From Chloroflexota bacterium (GTDB lineage: Bacteria > Chloroflexota > Dehalococcoidia > Lucifugimonadales > UBA3495), in contig JAPPLU010000060.1 of assembly GCA_028874075.1 (NCBI GenBank), positions 1 to 56,852 on the forward strand: 56,852 nucleotides of DNA. The letters run 5' to 3'. How positions within the stretch are numbered: position 1 is the first letter of the stretch; each line of letters begins with the position of its first letter. Positions 34,421 to 45,716 of this stretch are shown piece after piece. The position numbers and the translations under genes are program-made. The notes beneath the pieces were generated by a model that saw only the letters and a program-made list of their open reading frames with translations, was not told the DNA's origin and made no database searches.

Positions 34421-35224
34421 ATGACTCAGGAACAAAGGAATGAATCCCCGGTGGACTCCACAGCCACCTCCGCGCAGCGGATGTTCGGCTCTCAGGCCTC
34501 AATGTATGCCACCAGCCAGGTCCACATCTACGACAATCGGTTGACCACCCTTCAGCGCATGATTGCCGATACTCCGGCGCCCCGCCGGGCCATTGACCTG
34601 GGAACCGGCGCCGGTTTCACCGCCTTTGCCGCGGCCGAGTACGCCGGGCTTGTGGTTGCCAGCGACCTGACCCTGGAAATGCTCCACGAAACCCGCCGCA
34701 TCGCCGCCGACCGCGCCCTGCCCAACGTCGCCCTTTGCCAGAACCGGGCCGAGGAACTGCCCTTCGCCTCCGATTCCATTGACCTCGTGACCTGCCGCGC
34801 CGCCGGCCACCACTTCACCGACCTCGGCGCCGCCTTCGATGAGATCCACCGCATCCTCAAGCCCGGCGGCTCCCTGGTCATGGCCGACTCCGTTTCCCCC
34901 GAGGACGACGCCCTGGCTCTCTGGTACAACGACGTGGAGCTTCGCCGCGACTTCAGCCACGTAGAAAACCGGAAGGTATCAGTCCTGCTCCAAATGCTGG
35001 AAGACCGGGGCCTGAAGGTTGTCGAACAACACGCCGAACGTACCTACATGACCTTCAACGATTGGGTCCAACGCACCGCCACCCCGGCGGAAGAGGTCAC
35101 ATCCCTCCGCCACGACTTCCACAACGCCACCCCACAAGCAAAGAAAACCTTCCTGATTGAAGAAAGGGAAGGGGACTTTGCCTTCGCCTGGCCTAGCCTG
35201 GTCTTCCGGGCCCTAAAATCATAA
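34421..35224 (+). CDS. Class I SAM-dependent methyltransferase
   Basis: A 267-residue methyltransferase of the UbiE/COQ5 (methyltransferase 11) type. Motif I is AIDLGTGAGFTAFAAAEYA. Motif II Asp lies in VASDLTLEMLHETR, QNRAEELPFASDSIDLVTCRAAGHHF is the motif III/IV region, and ILKPGGSLVMADSV is the post-I strand. The acceptor is unknown; UbiE-like proteins methylate quinones or small molecules. The start ATG follows AAGGAAAA. A MITE-like element lies immediately downstream. Confidence 0.88.
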   Translation: MTQEQRNESPVDSTATSAQRMFGSQASMYATSQVHIYDNRLTTLQRMIADTPAPRRAIDLGTGAGFTAFAAAEYAGLVVASDLTLEMLHETRRIAADRALPNVALCQNRAEELPFASDSIDLVTCRAAGHHFTDLGAAFDEIHRILKPGGSLVMADSVSPEDDALALWYNDVELRRDFSHVENRKVSVLLQMLEDRGLKVVEQHAERTYMTFNDWVQRTATPAEEVTSLRHDFHNATPQAKKTFLIEEREGDFAFAWPSLVFRALKS

Positions 35225-35242
35225 AGGCAGAGCCTTGGGGTT

Positions 35243-35369
35243 TGTCGTCAAACAGTTCCGTCATTCCGGCGAAAGCCGGAATCAAGCGCCAGCCATTAGC
35301 GTTTAACCCTCGCTGCAGAACCACCGGATTCCGGCTCTGGGGCCGGAACGACGAAACTGTTTGACGACA
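35243..35369. repeat. MITE-like element with ~27-bp terminal inverted repeats
   Basis: The left end (TGTCGTCAAACAGTTCCGTC...) and the reverse complement of the right end (TGTCGTCAAACAGTTTCGTC...) match over about 27 bp with 2 mismatches. The inner part carries the widespread CATTCCGGCGAAAGCCGGAATC palindrome. It is 127 bp long, has no coding capacity, and sits between two genes. It could fold into one long hairpin. Confidence 0.6.
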
Positions 35370-35373
35370 CTCG

Positions 35374-36222
35374 CTAAAACACTGCCCTCCCTGCCACGCT
35401 GACTTCAATGCTGTACAACCCCGTCCGGGCGGTAACGAAAACCGTCCTGTAATCCGGTCCCCCGAAGCACAGGTTGGCCGGCAGCTGGGGAAACTCGATG
35501 GTGCCCAGGTGCTCCCCCTCGGGCGTCGCTACCCAGAGCCCGCCTGGCCCGGTAACGTAAAGGTTGCCGTCGCTGTCCAGTTTCATACCGTCCGGCCCGC
35601 CCGAGGCCTCCGCGTTCATGTCCAGAATTACCCAATGCTCACCGACTCCCAGGTCCGCATTCAAAGGGTAGGCCAGCACGTGACGATTCCGGGTATCGTC
35701 CACATACAGGATTGATTCATCCAGCGACAGGGCCAGTCCGTTGGGCCGGTCCATGTTCTGGTTCAGCAGTTCAACGGTCCCGTCGGTATCCAGCCGGTAC
35801 ACCCCGTTAAACCCCTGTTCTCCCGGGTCCGGGTCGATCCCATAGGGTGGGTCGGTAAAGAAAATCGCTCCGCTGGAATGCACCACTATGTCATTCGGAC
35901 TGTTCAACCGCTTCCCGTCAAACCGGTCCGCCAACGTCTCCATGCTGCCGTCCCCGGCCCTTCGTGAGACCCGCCGGCCCCCATGTTCGCAGGCAACCAG
36001 CCGTCCCTGCCTGTCGAACGTAAGCCCGTTGGAGTTTCCGCTGGGCGTCAGGTAAGGTTCGGGGTCAATTCCAGGAGCATACCGGTAGATCGTGTTGGCC
36101 GGTATGTCGCTGAACAGGAGATACCCATCAGGATGCCAGACCGGCCCCTCCGTAAACTGGAACCCCTCCGCAATGGTAGTGATATTCTGGTCCGGTATCA
36201 GGTCCTTCAATTCTGTTGCCAT
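35374..36222 (-). CDS. SMP-30/gluconolactonase-family protein
   Basis: A 282-residue six-bladed beta-propeller of the SMP-30/gluconolactonase/LRE family. Metal ligands are visible: Glu in QFTEGPVWH, Asn in NSPNDIVV, Asn in RPNGLALS, and Asp in GGPDGMKLD. The blades show the usual Y..D..G repeats. Members hydrolyse sugar lactones in a Ca/Zn-dependent way. The start ATG follows AGGTGG. No sugar dehydrogenase is adjacent, but the Gfo/Idh/MocA gene ~10 kb away could be related. It is divergent from MmgE/PrpD. Confidence 0.88.
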   Translation of the reverse strand: MATELKDLIPDQNITTIAEGFQFTEGPVWHPDGYLLFSDIPANTIYRYAPGIDPEPYLTPSGNSNGLTFDRQGRLVACEHGGRRVSRRAGDGSMETLADRFDGKRLNSPNDIVVHSSGAIFFTDPPYGIDPDPGEQGFNGVYRLDTDGTVELLNQNMDRPNGLALSLDESILYVDDTRNRHVLAYPLNADLGVGEHWVILDMNAEASGGPDGMKLDSDGNLYVTGPGGLWVATPEGEHLGTIEFPQLPANLCFGGPDYRTVFVTARTGLYSIEVSVAGRAVF

Positions 36223-36428
36223 GTTGCCACCTCGCGAATATAAGCCTCAGTTGGGCTGGGCCGGCGGTCCCTCGGCCTTCGGAACCGCTTCGATTCTCCG
36301 GGTTCCCAGGCTGCTGTAAACGATATCGCCGCCAATTTTCATACCTGTTTGCAATCTTGACCGGAATCATAGCAGAAGTAGGGGTATTGACTTCATGCAT
36401 TTTTCAAGACATTTACATAATTCTCCCC

Positions 36429-36456
36429 TTGCCCCCTACCTCATCCTGTATATAAT
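36429..36456 (+). promoter_or_regulatory. Candidate sigma-70 promoter of mmgE/prpD-like gene
   Basis: TTGCCC (36429-36434) and TATAAT (36451-36456) are spaced 16 bp apart, ~90 bp upstream of the ATG at 36545. Confidence 0.5.
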
Positions 36457-36544
36457 TGGGGGCACTTTGGGGAGCCGGTAACGTAGACGCATTATCAAGA
36501 GCTTCCGGTACCCCGCCCTATTCACTCAAAAGGAGGTCTGCCTT

Positions 36545-37909
36545 ATGGGCGCCACAGAAACCATTGCCAGCTGGATAGTAAATACCAGCTACGAGGACAT
36601 CCCCCCCGAAGCAATTCGGGTAGCCAACGAGTCCTGCTTCGACCTGCTCGGCGTAATCCTGGCCGGCTCGACGCAACCTGTCGGAGAAATCATCCAGCAA
36701 TACGTGGACGACAGCGGCGGTTCAAGCCAGGCTACCGTGCTGGCATCCGGGCTGCAGACTTCCCTGGCCAACGCCGCCCTGGCCAACGGTACTATGGGCC
36801 ACGCACTGGACTACGACGACTTCGGCGGCTTCGGTCACCCCACTGTGGCCATATTCCCGGCGCTGCTGGCGCTGGGCGAAAACCTGAATTCCACCGGCCG
36901 CGATCTGCTGGAAGCCTACGTCATCGGCTGCGAACTGGGCCTGGCCCTCCAGCACACCACCAAGTACTCCCAGATGGAACGCGGCTTCCACAGTACCGCC
37001 GTGATTGGACGCATGGCCGCCACCGCTGCCTGCGCCAAGTTGGTGGGCCTGGACCATGAGCAGACCGTCATCGCCCTGGGCATCGCCGGCTCCATGGCCA
37101 GTGGCGTAATCCACAACTTTGGCACAATGGTCAAGCCCCTCCACGCCGGCCTTACCTGCCGGGACGCAGTGATGGCGGTTCAGTTTGCCCAGCGCGGCTT
37201 CACCGCCGGCCACCAGATTTTCGAACATCCCCTGGGTTTCACTACTCCGGTCTTGGGCGAAGGCATTTACGACCTGAACAGCATGGCCGAGAACCTGGGT
37301 AACCCCTTCCGGGTGCAAGACGCCCTTATCATCAAGAAGTACCCGTGCTGTGGCGGCAACCACGCCATGCTGGACAGTCTGTTCAGCCTGATGCGCGAGC
37401 ACAACTTCACCTGGGAAGACGTGGCCAGCGCCGAGGTGGACCAGTCCTACCTCTCCATCGTTATGCTTTATCCCGAGCCCGATGATCCCCTCAAGGGCAA
37501 GTTCAGCGCCAAGTACAACGTGGCGGCTGCCCTGGTAGACGGCGAAGTCAGCATAGATACTTTTAGCGACGAGAAGATCGCCGACCCGGAAATAGCAGAG
37601 GCCATGGACAAAGTTACTACCCGCGTAATGTCCAAGTGGGAAGAAAGCGGCGGGGAAGTTTTCAAGGGTTTGCCCGTCCGGATAACCCTCAAGGATGGCC
37701 GCACCTTCGAGCACGTAACCGACCGGGACATGATCCTTGGCGGCGCCAAGAATCCCTGGGGCTTCGAGAACATAAAGGGCAAGTTCGAGGTCAACGCCGG
37801 ACTGGTCCTTCCCGAAGACCGGGTCGCCGAAACGGTGCAAACCTGGTCTGACATCGGAGAGGTTACCGACTTGACGGATACCATCCGCAGCACCCTTGTA
37901 GGTGCATAA
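36545..37909 (+). CDS. MmgE/PrpD-family protein
   Basis: A 454-residue member of the MmgE/PrpD (2-methylcitrate dehydratase / cis-aconitate decarboxylase) family. It has SWIVNTSYEDIPPEAIRVANESCFDLLGVILAG at the N-terminus, the catalytic-type LANGTMGHALDYDDFGGFGHP (with the HALDYDD hallmark), GLHEQ-like segments, and AALVDGEVSIDTFSDEKIADPEI near the C-terminus. No prpB or prpC is in the window, so the true substrate is unclear. The start ATG follows AAAGGAGG, and a promoter-like sequence is upstream. Confidence 0.9.
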   Translation: MGATETIASWIVNTSYEDIPPEAIRVANESCFDLLGVILAGSTQPVGEIIQQYVDDSGGSSQATVLASGLQTSLANAALANGTMGHALDYDDFGGFGHPTVAIFPALLALGENLNSTGRDLLEAYVIGCELGLALQHTTKYSQMERGFHSTAVIGRMAATAACAKLVGLDHEQTVIALGIAGSMASGVIHNFGTMVKPLHAGLTCRDAVMAVQFAQRGFTAGHQIFEHPLGFTTPVLGEGIYDLNSMAENLGNPFRVQDALIIKKYPCCGGNHAMLDSLFSLMREHNFTWEDVASAEVDQSYLSIVMLYPEPDDPLKGKFSAKYNVAAALVDGEVSIDTFSDEKIADPEIAEAMDKVTTRVMSKWEESGGEVFKGLPVRITLKDGRTFEHVTDRDMILGGAKNPWGFENIKGKFEVNAGLVLPEDRVAETVQTWSDIGEVTDLTDTIRSTLVGA

Positions 37910-38461
37910 AACCTGTCTAAAGGGTCCCGCCCCCGTTGATGGGGAAGGTAAGGAAAGGATAGACAGAATTACCTCCTCTTCACGGGGGTAGGGCAAGAGA
38001 GAGGTGAAGGAGTTTGTATTGCAGTGTCCCCAAACTGCCTCAGAATGCAATACTACCTAGGTGCAGTCGCCTAACATAAGGCCGGAGTCTCCGACCGCCC
38101 CATTGCGACGTACCCGCGAAAGTGGGAACGTCGATTGGTTTGAGTCAAAATTCCTGCCGCCACAGTAAACACAGGGCGCATTTGACGACACTCCTATGCA
38201 GTCCATCGCTGCTGGTTGATGGATTTAGGATTAACCGCCATTCCGGAAAAAGCGGGAACCCGGGAACAGTCTTGGGTTGAGCCCTTTCCCATTCAATTGC
38301 GGATACCGACTTCCGTTGGTATGCGGGATGGCTGGATCAGCCATCATTGCTAAGCGGTAGCCTATTAGCAAGAACGACATAATTTGGTCAGAAGTTTGTT
38401 ATTCTGCTCTGAATGCCGGCCCAACCCAAGCCACTAGGAGCATCAAGGAAAAGGTGCTGAC
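37910..38461. other. Long intergenic region with several degenerate palindromic repeats
   Basis: The 550 bp hold two diverged copies of repeat family B (about 37924-37955 and 37971-38010). They also hold fragments of the CATTCCGG / TTTGACGACACT repeats (about 38100-38195 and 38235-38262) resembling the MITE-like element at 35243. No coding sequence is apparent. Confidence 0.5.
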
Positions 38462-40117
38462 ATCAGGTTCAACTACAGTCTAAACCAGTTAAGAGGAGAT
38501 TTGTTCGGAGGCGTCACAGCCACCATCGTGGCGCTTCCGGTAGCGTTAGCATTTGGCGTTGCTTCCGGCCTGGGCCCAGAAGCGGGGATTTACGGCGCCA
38601 TTGCCGTGGGTTTCTTCGCCGCCGTCTTCGGCGGCACTCCGTCCCAGATATCCGGACCCACCGGCCCCATGACCGTGGCCATGGCGGTGGTGGTAACTCA
38701 GTACACCCAGGGCGACCCCGTCGAGGCCTTCACGGTGGTAATTCTGGGCGGCCTATTCCAGATAGCGCTGGGCCTGATGCGCATCGGTCGGTTCGTTTCC
38801 TACACTCCCTATTCCGTCATTTCCGGGTTTATGACGGGTATCGGGATGATCATCATCATTATCCAGGTGCTGCCCTTCCTGGGTATCGAACCTGTCCCCG
38901 GTGGACCCGTATCCGTAATCTCGGCCTGGCCCGAACTGCTGGGTAGCTTTAACACCGACGCGGTTATAGTTGCGGCGATAGCCCTGGTAATCGGGTTTGC
39001 CTGGCGCGGCTTCCCCGCCAGGTACGTGCCGGGCCCCCTGGTGGCCCTGGCGGCAGGCAGCGTGGCTGGCCTGTTGTGGTTCGGTGGCGCTCCCACCATC
39101 GGGGATATTCCCAGGGGTCTTCCCGCATTCCAAATACCGGTGATTTCTCCTGACTTCCTTCTGCGGGTGATTCAGCCGGCCCTCATTCTGGCCCTGTTAG
39201 GTTCTATTGACAGCCTGCTGACCTCCCTGATTGCCGACTCCATTACTCGCACCCGCCACAAGCCCAACAAGGAACTGGTTGGACAGGGCATAGGCAACAT
39301 GGCCTCCGGATTTATCGGCGGCCTGCCCGGCGCAGGCGCTACCCTGGGAACCGTGGTAAGCATCCGGGCCGGCGGTCGGACTCCCGTGGCCGGTGTCCTG
39401 AGGTCCCTGGTGCTGGTCGCCCTGATCATGGGCTTGGGCTGGATCGTGGAGCCCATTCCCCTGGCCGTGCTGGCCGCGGTTTTGATGAAAGTTGGATACG
39501 ACATAATTGACTGGAAGTTTGTTACCCGCATTCACCACGTCAGGAGAGACCATCTGCTGGTAATGCTCCTGACTTTTGCTTTGACCGTCTTCCTGGACCT
39601 GGTTACTGCCGTTGCCATTGGCCTGATTGCCGCCGGGTTCGCCCATGCTCGGCGCCTCGAGTTGCTGGAAGTGGACAACGTGGTTTCCGCCCCGCTGCTG
39701 GACATGGATTTCCTGGAACTGGCGCCCCCCGATGATGACGACGCAGAGTTCGATCCATTCAGCGCGCGGGTGGGCCTGGTGTCCTTCCGGGGCGCTTTCT
39801 CGGTGGCCTCTTCCAACCGCTTGGTGCAGGCCATTGGCCCCGACGTCCGGGACCACGAAATCGTTATCCTGGACTTTACGCCCACCACCTACGTGGACGA
39901 CAGCGCCGCGCTGCTAATGGAGCAGGTGATCTCCACCGCAGAAGAAGAGGGGACTACCTGCATTGTCCTAGGCCTGGCGGAACCGGTCTCCAGCACTCTT
40001 CACTCATTGAACGTTTTCCGACGGGTCCCGGAAACCCACTTCGTAAGAAACATGAGCGAAGCGCGCGACCTTTCCAAAGAGTTGTTGGGCCTGCCAACCG
40101 CCCAGCCTGCGGACTAG
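38462..40117 (+). CDS. SulP-family anion transporter with STAS domain
   Basis: An inner-membrane carrier with ~10-12 helices and a C-terminal STAS domain (~450-545: GLVSFRGAFSV...VILDFTPTTYVDDSAALLM). It carries the SulP signature GPTGPMTVAMAVVV, and GLPGAGATLGTVVSIRAGGRTPVAGV in the core. Typical SulP proteins start with xxNLRGDLFGGxTAxxVALP. Here the NQLRGDLFGG segment is present, but the only conventional start is TTG 38501, inside that segment and too close (2 bp) to its Shine-Dalgarno. Upstream the frame is open to a TAG at 38435. AAGGTG followed at 5 bp by ATC (38462) gives a 551-residue protein, so I tentatively place the start at this AUC codon. The anion (sulfate or bicarbonate) is unknown. 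Confidence 0.85.
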   Translation: MRFNYSLNQLRGDLFGGVTATIVALPVALAFGVASGLGPEAGIYGAIAVGFFAAVFGGTPSQISGPTGPMTVAMAVVVTQYTQGDPVEAFTVVILGGLFQIALGLMRIGRFVSYTPYSVISGFMTGIGMIIIIIQVLPFLGIEPVPGGPVSVISAWPELLGSFNTDAVIVAAIALVIGFAWRGFPARYVPGPLVALAAGSVAGLLWFGGAPTIGDIPRGLPAFQIPVISPDFLLRVIQPALILALLGSIDSLLTSLIADSITRTRHKPNKELVGQGIGNMASGFIGGLPGAGATLGTVVSIRAGGRTPVAGVLRSLVLVALIMGLGWIVEPIPLAVLAAVLMKVGYDIIDWKFVTRIHHVRRDHLLVMLLTFALTVFLDLVTAVAIGLIAAGFAHARRLELLEVDNVVSAPLLDMDFLELAPPDDDDAEFDPFSARVGLVSFRGAFSVASSNRLVQAIGPDVRDHEIVILDFTPTTYVDDSAALLMEQVISTAEEEGTTCIVLGLAEPVSSTLHSLNVFRRVPETHFVRNMSEARDLSKELLGLPTAQPAD

Positions 40118-40131
40118 GGATGCAAACAAGA

Positions 40132-40159
40132 GAGCCGCTCCCGAAATCGAGAGCGGCTC
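40132..40159. terminator. Bidirectional terminator-like hairpin
   Basis: GAGCCGCTC (40132-40140) pairs with GAGCGGCTC (40151-40159), a 9-bp perfect stem between the convergent SulP and MOSC genes. There is no long T-run, so efficiency is uncertain. Confidence 0.55.
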
Positions 40160-40215
40160 CTGAATCCTCTTGCTCAAACACCCTGCGACGCATGCCACTG
40201 GCCCAAAGCGCCAGC

Positions 40216-40644
40216 CTACGGCTCTATGCGAATCGAGTCTCCCACCTTTATCGACCCGCCGCTGATGACGATAGCCAGCATTCCCCGCCGGTGGTCAAGC
40301 TCCTCCCGCAGCCCCATGCGAATGGCGTCCATCTTGCCGCAGGGCTCGCATTCACCCACAATCTCCATGGTAACTTCGTCCCCCATGAAGAAAACCTGTC
40401 CCGCCTTGGCCCCGGAAAGGTCCAGGCCTTCCGTGGTAATGTTCTCCTTGATCTGGCCCGGTACCAGTTCAAAATGGTCCAGGGTTTCCTTGTCCATCAC
40501 CAGCACCTGGCGGGCATTCCTCACGTTGCAACTGCGGTCGCCCTCCAGGCCGTGCGCCGAAATGGCGGTGGCCTCTTCCACCGGGTCCGACGGGGTGCCT
40601 TTCACCCTTGCAATGTGCAGATTAACTATGGTTCCTTGCTGCAT
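40216..40644 (-). CDS. MOSC-domain protein
   Basis: A 142-residue MOSC domain (molybdenum cofactor sulfurase C-terminal type). It begins VNLHIARVKGTPSDPVEEATAISAHGLEGDRSC, with the later ENITTEGLDL and a conserved Cys in GECEPCGKMD, followed by GMLAIVISGGSIKVGDSI. Stand-alone MOSC proteins (YiiM/YuaD-like) bind or deliver sulfur/molybdopterin. The xanthine-dehydrogenase-type subunit ~6 kb away could use such a sulfido-Mo cofactor, but this is inference. The start ATG follows GGAGGG. Confidence 0.88.
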   Translation of the reverse strand: MQQGTIVNLHIARVKGTPSDPVEEATAISAHGLEGDRSCNVRNARQVLVMDKETLDHFELVPGQIKENITTEGLDLSGAKAGQVFFMGDEVTMEIVGECEPCGKMDAIRMGLREELDHRRGMLAIVISGGSIKVGDSIRIEP

Positions 40645-40833
40645 GGCCGTCCCTCCACGTCTCTGGCCCGGTCATACGGTCGTTTCAACCGGGTCGCGGA
40701 TATCCTGTTGCCGCCGATTATAGAGTCCACCGGGTCAAATTACCAACCCTTGTGTTAAGGTAATCACCTGCCGGCCCAAAGCATGGGCAGCCTCCCGGCA
40801 CAACTAATACCGGTTGGTGACCATCTCAAGAAA

Positions 40834-40875
40834 CCTTCCCCTTTGACGGGAGAAGGTTAGCATTTGGGTGAAAGG
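40834..40875. repeat. Dispersed intergenic palindrome (family B)
   Basis: CCTTCCCCTTTGACGGGAGAAGG forms an imperfect hairpin followed by TTAGCATTTGGGTGAAAGGG. The layout is the same as the copy at 25931. Confidence 0.6.
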
Positions 40876-40944
40876 GCAGTATGGCAGTCCCGTGGTTTAG
40901 CAAATCAACAGGTTTGTGACAGTTTCTTAATCAATGGAGCAGAT

Positions 40945-41790
40945 ATGTCTGACGAGTTTGTTAAGGTCGAAAATGATGAAGGCGTCATGGTGCTCACTCT
41001 GCATGATCCGGCCACCCGGAACGCCATTAATCCGGATATGGCCCAGGAGTTTTTCGAGGCCCTCGACCGTTTCGAGGATGACTCTGAACTGCGGGTTCTG
41101 CTCCTCACCGGGTCAGAACCCTCCTTCTGCTCCGGCGCCAACGTGCGCGGTTTCAGCAGCAGCATCCAGGCCAGGGAGGAAAGGGGCGAATCCGTGTCCG
41201 CAAGGCCCTGGGGAAGCATGGAGGCCCGTTATTCGCGCAGGTTCGATCCGGAGTCTTCCCACGCGCCGGAAATGGTGCTCAGGCTCCAGGAACAACAGAA
41301 ACCCACCATCGCCGCGGTCAACGGACATGCCATCGGCGCCGGCATGGGCCTGGCCCTGGCCTGCGACGTAAGGCTTGCCTCTGAAAAGGCCATCTTCTCC
41401 GAGGCCTTTGTGCGAATGGGCCTGATTCCCGCCGACGGAAGCTGCTGGAATTTACCTCGCCTGATCGGGGTCAGCAATACCCTTCTACTCCAGTACACCG
41501 GCGACCGGGTAGAAGGTCCGGAAGCTCTGCGCCTGGGACTCGTCAGCCAATTGGTTCCCGACGACCGGTTGATGGAATCGGCGTTGGGATTGGCTCACCG
41601 CATCGCCCAGGGCGCCACCCGTTCCCAGTCCCTGATCAAATACCTGGTACGGCGCGCCGCCGACCAGAGCTTCCGGGAGCACCTGGACCTGGCCCATGTG
41701 GCCCAGGACCAGGCCCGGTCCACGGAAGACCATCGTGAAGCGGTCCAGGCCTTCCTCGACAAGCGCCCCCCGCAGTTCCGGGGCCGCTAG
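40945..41790 (+). CDS. Enoyl-CoA hydratase/isomerase family protein
   Basis: A 281-residue crotonase-fold protein, start ATG 40945 (GGAG upstream). It shows the first oxyanion loop FCSGANVRGF, the PTIAAVNGHAIGAGMGLALACDVRLAS segment (second oxyanion Gly), and FVRMGLIPADGSCWNLPRLIG. At the position where classical hydratases have the catalytic Glu, the protein has the FVRMGLIPADG pattern typical of the PaaG/isomerase-like group with an Asp. Hydratase versus isomerase activity is therefore open. It may serve a CoA-ester pathway with the CoA-transferases. The ORF at 41803 follows after 12 bp. Confidence 0.88.
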   Translation: MSDEFVKVENDEGVMVLTLHDPATRNAINPDMAQEFFEALDRFEDDSELRVLLLTGSEPSFCSGANVRGFSSSIQAREERGESVSARPWGSMEARYSRRFDPESSHAPEMVLRLQEQQKPTIAAVNGHAIGAGMGLALACDVRLASEKAIFSEAFVRMGLIPADGSCWNLPRLIGVSNTLLLQYTGDRVEGPEALRLGLVSQLVPDDRLMESALGLAHRIAQGATRSQSLIKYLVRRAADQSFREHLDLAHVAQDQARSTEDHREAVQAFLDKRPPQFRGR

Positions 41791-41802
41791 GAAAGACGCT
41801 CT

Positions 41803-42138
41803 ATGCTCATCCGATGGAGAGAATTCGGCGGGAGGCCTGGCGACAGGCTTTTCGAGAGGCTAAACAGCAGTCTGGAGCGATACCGGGAAGGCAGTCAGGC
41901 CATGAGCATTGGGCTGACCACCGACCCCATGCGTACCTGGAGTGAACAAAGGTGGGAGGGCTGGAGTGAAATGGTGGTTATCTACAGCACCTCTTCCCGG
42001 AACTTCACCAGGGCCGTTGAAGGTGGTCTGGTTGCCCTGGGCTGGAACAAGCGCTTCACCACCTGGAACTACGACCCCATAGGCAAGGGATTGCCCGGCA
42101 GCTACACCCGCTATTATGTCTATGTCCTGTTGGAGTAG
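41803..42138 (+). CDS. Small protein of unknown function
   Basis: A 111-residue protein 12 bp after the enoyl-CoA hydratase. The central SIGLTTDPMRTWSEQRWEGWSEMVVIYSTSSRNFTRAVEGGLV and terminal YYVYVLLE resemble the order of elements in some GIY-YIG-like small proteins (xIGxTxDPxxR, W..M..IY, E). However, the catalytic Tyr-Arg arrangement is not convincing. No signal peptide or membrane segment. It is probably co-transcribed with the gene before it. No function assigned. Confidence 0.55.
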   Translation: MLIRWREFGGRPGDRLFERLNSSLERYREGSQAMSIGLTTDPMRTWSEQRWEGWSEMVVIYSTSSRNFTRAVEGGLVALGWNKRFTTWNYDPIGKGLPGSYTRYYVYVLLE

Positions 42139-42194
42139 CGAGGCCCTGATTCCCGAATCCTGCACCCAATTCTCGGAATTCCTACATACACCCC

Positions 42195-42223
42195 TTGACG
42201 ACCCCTAAAACCCTCTCTATAAT
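42195..42223 (+). promoter_or_regulatory. rRNA promoter (sigma-70 consensus)
   Basis: TTGACG (42195-42200), a 17-bp spacer, and TATAAT (42218-42223). It is the best consensus promoter in the window and lies ~195 bp before the mature 23S end. Confidence 0.85.
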
Positions 42224-42304
42224 CCTTGCTTACAGAAAAGGCGGTGAACGCAGGAAGGTATGAGAATTACCTGAAAGCATAGCAAAAGTTGGGAGAACCC
42301 GAAC

Positions 42305-42338
42305 GGCGGTTTGGGGTAACCCAACCGCCCTTTTCTTT
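42305..42338 (+). terminator. Terminator-like hairpin in the 23S leader
   Basis: GGCGGTTTGGG and CCCAACCGCC pair around GTAA with one bulged T and run into CTTTTCTTT. It lies between the strong promoter and the 23S gene, so it is either an attenuator that rRNA antitermination must pass or the end of a separate ~105-nt RNA. Small hairpins precede it (GGTA...TACC, GGGAGAACCC). Confidence 0.6.
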
Positions 42339-42418
42339 GCACCTTAAAAACCGAATAAGGAACCTTGAAAAATTGTCCTGAAAACTCAAACTGTAAAAAG
42401 TTTGGAGTTCTTAGCGTG

Positions 42419-45456
<3,038 letters not shown>

Positions 45457-45554
45457 ACGTTATGGACTCCAGACACAGTGATAAGCTTTCAGGGCAATTA
45501 TTCAGGGTTTCTTGTTCCGGTATTCCCTATTAACATTTTAACATTTCCCCTCAG

Positions 45555-45629
<75 letters not shown>

Positions 45630-45653
45630 ACAACAAAATGGCTAAAAAACGCA

Positions 45654-45682
45654 GCCCCCGGCAAACGCCGGGGGCTTGTGTT
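45654..45682 (+). terminator. Rho-independent terminator after 23S-tRNA-fMet
   Basis: GCCCCCGGC (45654-45662) and GCCGGGGGC (45667-45675) form a perfect 9-bp stem with an AAAC loop, followed by TTGTGTT. Confidence 0.85.
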
Positions 45683-45716
45683 ATACAATAAGACCACCAG
45701 GAATGCCGAGGTTTGT

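Noticed and set aside
36722..38050. 442-residue antisense frame across MmgE/PrpD
   Set aside because: Antisense shadow of a clear coding gene; composition is Gly/His/Val-rich with no domain.
42224..42338. SRP RNA, 6S RNA or other known small RNA in the 23S leader
   Set aside because: The diagnostic motifs (for SRP, the GGAA-AGCA asymmetric loop) are not present; left as an unassigned leader.
45457..45554. 5S rRNA between 23S and tRNA-fMet
   Set aside because: The spacer is only 98 bp and shows no 5S core; at most a few start-like bases.
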